This document shows, in pieces, positions 61,914 to 64,000 of a stretch of 64,000 bases of DNA. Source of the DNA: an uncultured Methylophilaceae bacterium (lineage in GTDB: Bacteria > Pseudomonadota > Gammaproteobacteria > Burkholderiales > Methylophilaceae); contig CAIQBW010000008.1 in NCBI GenBank assembly GCA_903870165.1, positions 1 through 64,000 of the forward strand. Direction: 5' to 3'. Under the pieces are notes generated by a model. That model was not told the DNA's origin and searched no databases. It saw only the letters and a list, made by a program, of their open reading frames with translations. The position numbers and the translations under genes were made by a program. Each line of letters starts with the position of its first letter. The stretch's first letter is position 1.

Positions 61914-62014
61914 AATCGTTATTAAATAATAAAAGTACTTTATTTAAAACTGAATCAATAGTCTAGTTTAAATTAACCCTCTGTTTTGATGTATTTTTAA
62001 AACAAAAAAATAAC

Positions 62015-62023
62015 TGGTAAACT
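62015..62023 (+). promoter_or_regulatory. Possible extended -10 promoter of the bactofilin-M23 operon
   Basis: TGGTAAACT has the TGn extension and a near-consensus -10, 55 bases before the first bactofilin start. No good -35 is seen at the usual spacing. Confidence 0.3.
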
Positions 62024-62078
62024 GTTCGTTGTTAGTGTGAAGCACGCTTATGTCGTGTAGGTCTAATTCTTTTGAAAG

Positions 62079-62480
62079 ATGAGTGATTTAATGATGGAAG
62101 ATAAAGAAGGAAATGTATTAATTGGTAAGGGCGTTACCATTACTGGGAATATAACCCTTGCTGGGTCAATATATGTCTATGGGGATGTTAATGGTGAAGT
62201 GGTTGCTCAAGAAATTCATGTCGGAGAAGGCGGAAAAGTTACTGGTGATATCAAGGTCGATGTTGCTGATATTCGGGGTGATGTCTCAAACTCATTGGAG
62301 GTTAAGAAATCTATAGTGGTTAGATCAACAGGCAAGATTGTAGGCAAGCTTATTTATCAGTCTCTTGAAATCGAGACCGGGGGTGTGATTGATGGTCACA
62401 TTGAAAAGGCTAAATCTAAAAATGACTTCGTTACGCTTGTGGCAAGTAATCCGTTAGCAAAGACAGCAACGAGTGATTGA
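62079..62480 (+). CDS. Bactofilin (polymer-forming cytoskeletal protein), copy 1
   Basis: A 133-residue bactofilin: short flexible N-terminus, then a right-handed beta-helix with regular hydrophobic/Gly turns (GKGVTITGNITLAGSIYVYGDVNGEV, EIHVGEGGKVTGDIKVD, SIVVRSTGKIVGKLIYQSLEIETGGVIDGHIE) and a charged tail. Such proteins polymerise without nucleotide and often scaffold peptidoglycan enzymes. Its last 8 bases overlap the M23 gene, so translation is coupled. ATG 62091 is an alternative start. Confidence 0.9.
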   Translation: MSDLMMEDKEGNVLIGKGVTITGNITLAGSIYVYGDVNGEVVAQEIHVGEGGKVTGDIKVDVADIRGDVSNSLEVKKSIVVRSTGKIVGKLIYQSLEIETGGVIDGHIEKAKSKNDFVTLVASNPLAKTATSD

Positions 62481-63522
62481 TTTAGCCTCAAAGCTGAAAA
62501 GCTGCATTTTTTCACCGAAAAAAATGATCGCTGAAATTTGGAGTCACGATTACAAAGATCTCAGGTTGATCTTTGAGCAGTCCGATGAGTTACATTATTT
62601 TTACATCAGAGCAAAAACGCAGAAAATCGCCGCTAAAATGCTTACGCTTTCTCTATTGGGTTTGCTATTTGTTATCTCAGCATTACTGATTCACAATAGC
62701 GTCTTGGTATTGAGGTATGGCCGTCTAGAGGCTTCCAATATTGAAGCTCAGCAAAAAAAACAGGAAGCGATTGAGGCGCTAGAGACATTGTCTAGTTCAG
62801 ACCATGTTGAAGGTAAAAATTTGTCACAAGATCAACTTTTGAATATGGCAAAGATTTATCAGGACAAATTAAAGAAAACTAAGTTATTGGTGCAGTATTC
62901 GTCTCATGAGTTGGTTCAGGCTAATAAAGCCCTAGAGTCCGGCCTTAAAGCGGCCGGGATTTCAAGAAGCGACTTGGGTAAAGTTCTGCAAGACAAACAA
63001 CCTGCCGGACGTGGAGGCCCGTCCAAGGAGCTTTGGCCGGGCTCAGATAAAGATTTAAGCACCTACAAAGATGGGCTGTTAGAAAATCAAAATATTAAAG
63101 ATTTTATCAATGCGTTACCTTCTACAAATCCTGTGAGTGCCGCATTCATTACCTCCAAATTTGGGCCAAGAATTCATCCGGTCACCGGAAAGCTCACTAT
63201 GCATGAGGGATTGGATTTTGTTCCTAGCTTTGATCAAAATGCAAAAACTGTGTTGCCCGGTATTATTGAGTCAGCCGAATATGATCCTGCAGGCTACGGA
63301 AAAGTGGTGCTAGTCTCCCATCCACACGGCATAAAAACTTTGTACGGTCACTTAGATTCAATTTATGTGGCTAAAGGGCAGAAGGTTGAGGCTGGAACTG
63401 TGTTGGGCAAGATTGGAAATACCGGCTTGTCAACTGGCAAGCATTTGCATTTTGAAATTTTAGTGAATGATACAAAGGTAAATCCCTCAATTGTTATGGA
63501 AATGGCGAAAAATGTTCAATAA
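62473..63522 (+). CDS. Membrane-anchored M23 metallopeptidase (peptidoglycan endopeptidase)
   Basis: Predicted type II membrane protein: cytoplasmic basic start, membrane helix near 55-75 (MLTLSLLGLLFVISALLIH), coiled-coil stem (ASNIEAQQKKQEAIEALE, DKLKKTKLLVQYSS), then a LytM/M23 zinc domain. This has FGPRIHPVTGKLTMHEGLDF (HxxxD metal pair), LYGHLDSIYVAKGQKVEAG and HLHFEILVN (HxH), so all ligands are present and it should be active on peptidoglycan crosslinks. The start is GTG inside the first bactofilin. Its 3' end overlaps the second bactofilin by 11 bases. It resembles the LmdC- and Csd1-type proteins that work with bactofilins. Confidence 0.9.
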   Translation: MIDLASKLKSCIFSPKKMIAEIWSHDYKDLRLIFEQSDELHYFYIRAKTQKIAAKMLTLSLLGLLFVISALLIHNSVLVLRYGRLEASNIEAQQKKQEAIEALETLSSSDHVEGKNLSQDQLLNMAKIYQDKLKKTKLLVQYSSHELVQANKALESGLKAAGISRSDLGKVLQDKQPAGRGGPSKELWPGSDKDLSTYKDGLLENQNIKDFINALPSTNPVSAAFITSKFGPRIHPVTGKLTMHEGLDFVPSFDQNAKTVLPGIIESAEYDPAGYGKVVLVSHPHGIKTLYGHLDSIYVAKGQKVEAGTVLGKIGNTGLSTGKHLHFEILVNDTKVNPSIVMEMAKNVQ

Positions 63523-63928
63523 ATTTAAAACACAAAGTAGCAGCAAGATTGATAACGTAGAGGCTGGTGACTTAGATCTAGTTGCTGATCTTGAACCCCT
63601 GGAGGATAGTGTTGTTTCACAAAAGCCCACCATTATTAGCGAAGGAGCAATCTTTGATGGCAATATTAAAGTGGCTGGTGCTTTGCATTTGGAAGGTAAA
63701 TTTAAGGGCAACATTAAAGCGGCAAAGGTCACTATCGCTAAGGGTGGTAACTTTAATGGTAAATTAGAAGCGGAAGTCTTAACTATATTTGGCGTAGCAA
63801 AAGGTGAGATTTCTTGTTCGAATTTAACTTTAAATAACACAAGTGATGTCTCGGGTAAGCTAGTCTATGAAAAGATTGTTGTTGATGCTGGGGCATCTAT
63901 CTCAGGTGAACTGATTCATAAGGTTTGA
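63512..63928 (+). CDS. Bactofilin, copy 2
   Basis: A second beta-helical bactofilin, 138 residues from ATG 63512 (MFNKFKTQSSSKID). The ORF track TTG seven codons upstream is unlikely because it lies deeper inside the M23 gene. It has an acidic N-terminal arm (DLDLVADLEPLEDSVV) and repeats TIISEGAIFDGNIKVAGALHLEGKFKGN, TIAKGGNFNGKLEAEVLTI and SGKLVYEKIVVDAGASISGELI. It is clearly homologous in pattern to copy 1 but not a recent duplicate, so the two may form mixed polymers or play distinct roles. Confidence 0.9.
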   Translation: MFNKFKTQSSSKIDNVEAGDLDLVADLEPLEDSVVSQKPTIISEGAIFDGNIKVAGALHLEGKFKGNIKAAKVTIAKGGNFNGKLEAEVLTIFGVAKGEISCSNLTLNNTSDVSGKLVYEKIVVDAGASISGELIHKV

Positions 63929-63936
63929 TTAACGTA

Positions 63937-64000
63937 ATGTCTACCCAAAATACAGATACATCTTATATATCAAAGATTTTTAATAATAAGACTTTTAAAG
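63937..64000 (+). CDS. Start of an unidentified gene, cut by the window edge
   Basis: An ATG at 63937 opens a frame (MSTQNTDTSYISKIFNNKTF) that stays open to the right edge. It begins 8 bases after the second bactofilin stop and is in the same direction, so it is probably the next operon member. Nothing more can be said from 21 codons. Confidence 0.5.
   Translation, partial: MSTQNTDTSYISKIFNNKTFK

Noticed and set aside
61182-64000. Direct repeat of the tRNA-Leu 3' end marking an integrated element
   Set aside because: No second copy of the T-arm/acceptor sequence was seen within the window, so an island end cannot be claimed here.

Overview
The window looks like the chromosome of a betaproteobacterium. 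Gene content and order point to a methylotroph of the Methylophilaceae (Methylotenera/Methylophilus type), but that placement is inferred from gene content and not from a marker phylogeny. The supporting signs are moderate GC with AT-richer islands, a sigma-32-driven grpE-dnaK-dnaJ operon together with hrcA, divergent fur/bamE, an edd-eda Entner-Doudoroff pair, a PDH complex whose E3 carries its own lipoyl domain, and a tpiA-secG-tRNA-Leu(GAG) block. No rRNA, CRISPR array, prophage or complete insertion sequence is visible. Only the tail of an IS3-family element is cut by the left edge.

Layout: 1-141, IS3-family transposase end and terminal repeat. 177-3944, dnaJ, dnaK and grpE on the minus strand with two convincing sigma-32 promoters. 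4125-13599, a lipopolysaccharide region: Kdo hydroxylase, a LpxL-type acyltransferase, WaaC, a second GT9 transferase, then an AT-rich variable block (GT4, WaaE-like GT2, methyltransferase, GT9-like protein, O-antigen ligase, GT2). 13767-16246, edd-eda. 16334-19117, a HAD phosphatase, a polyprenyl-phosphate-type GT2, a LAB_N membrane protein and a UDP-glucuronate-4-epimerase-like protein. 19128-23249, waaF, hldE, gmhA and hldD. With waaC these supply and attach inner-core heptose.

23320-31144 holds hemH, hrcA, nadK, recN, an uncharacterised TPR/membrane/Gly-Tyr-rich protein, fur, and an unusually long bamE that carries an NTF2-like domain. 31202-42824 is housekeeping: dapB, carAB, greA, a DUF4149 protein, yhbY, rlmE, ftsH, folP and glmM. 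42889-47200 holds glnS, birA, coaX, a short SPOR-lineage-like protein and a DUF1348 protein. 47244-53080 is the PDH complex (aceE-aceF-lpdA, minus strand), preceded by a palindrome-rich control region. 53336-61181 holds an M17 aminopeptidase, an outer-membrane barrel-like protein, a CYTH protein with a degenerate CHAD-like tail, sixA, an RpfE-type protein, recJ, tpiA, secG and tRNA-Leu(GAG).

61315-64000, just after the tRNA, is AT-richer and is the most intriguing part. A RodZ-like HTH/membrane protein with no periplasmic domain is followed by two bactofilins that flank, and overlap in reading frame with, a membrane-anchored M23 peptidase. A further gene starts at the right edge. This resembles a cell-shape or wall-remodelling module (cytoskeletal scaffold plus peptidoglycan hydrolase), possibly inserted beside the tRNA gene. 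Gene starts were moved from the ORF track where a ribosome-binding site or family start fitted better (kdoO, gmhA, ftsH, glnS, birA, and several others); the reason is given in each entry. No gene-free stretch exceeds 300 bases; the longest, 53081-53335, is annotated below.
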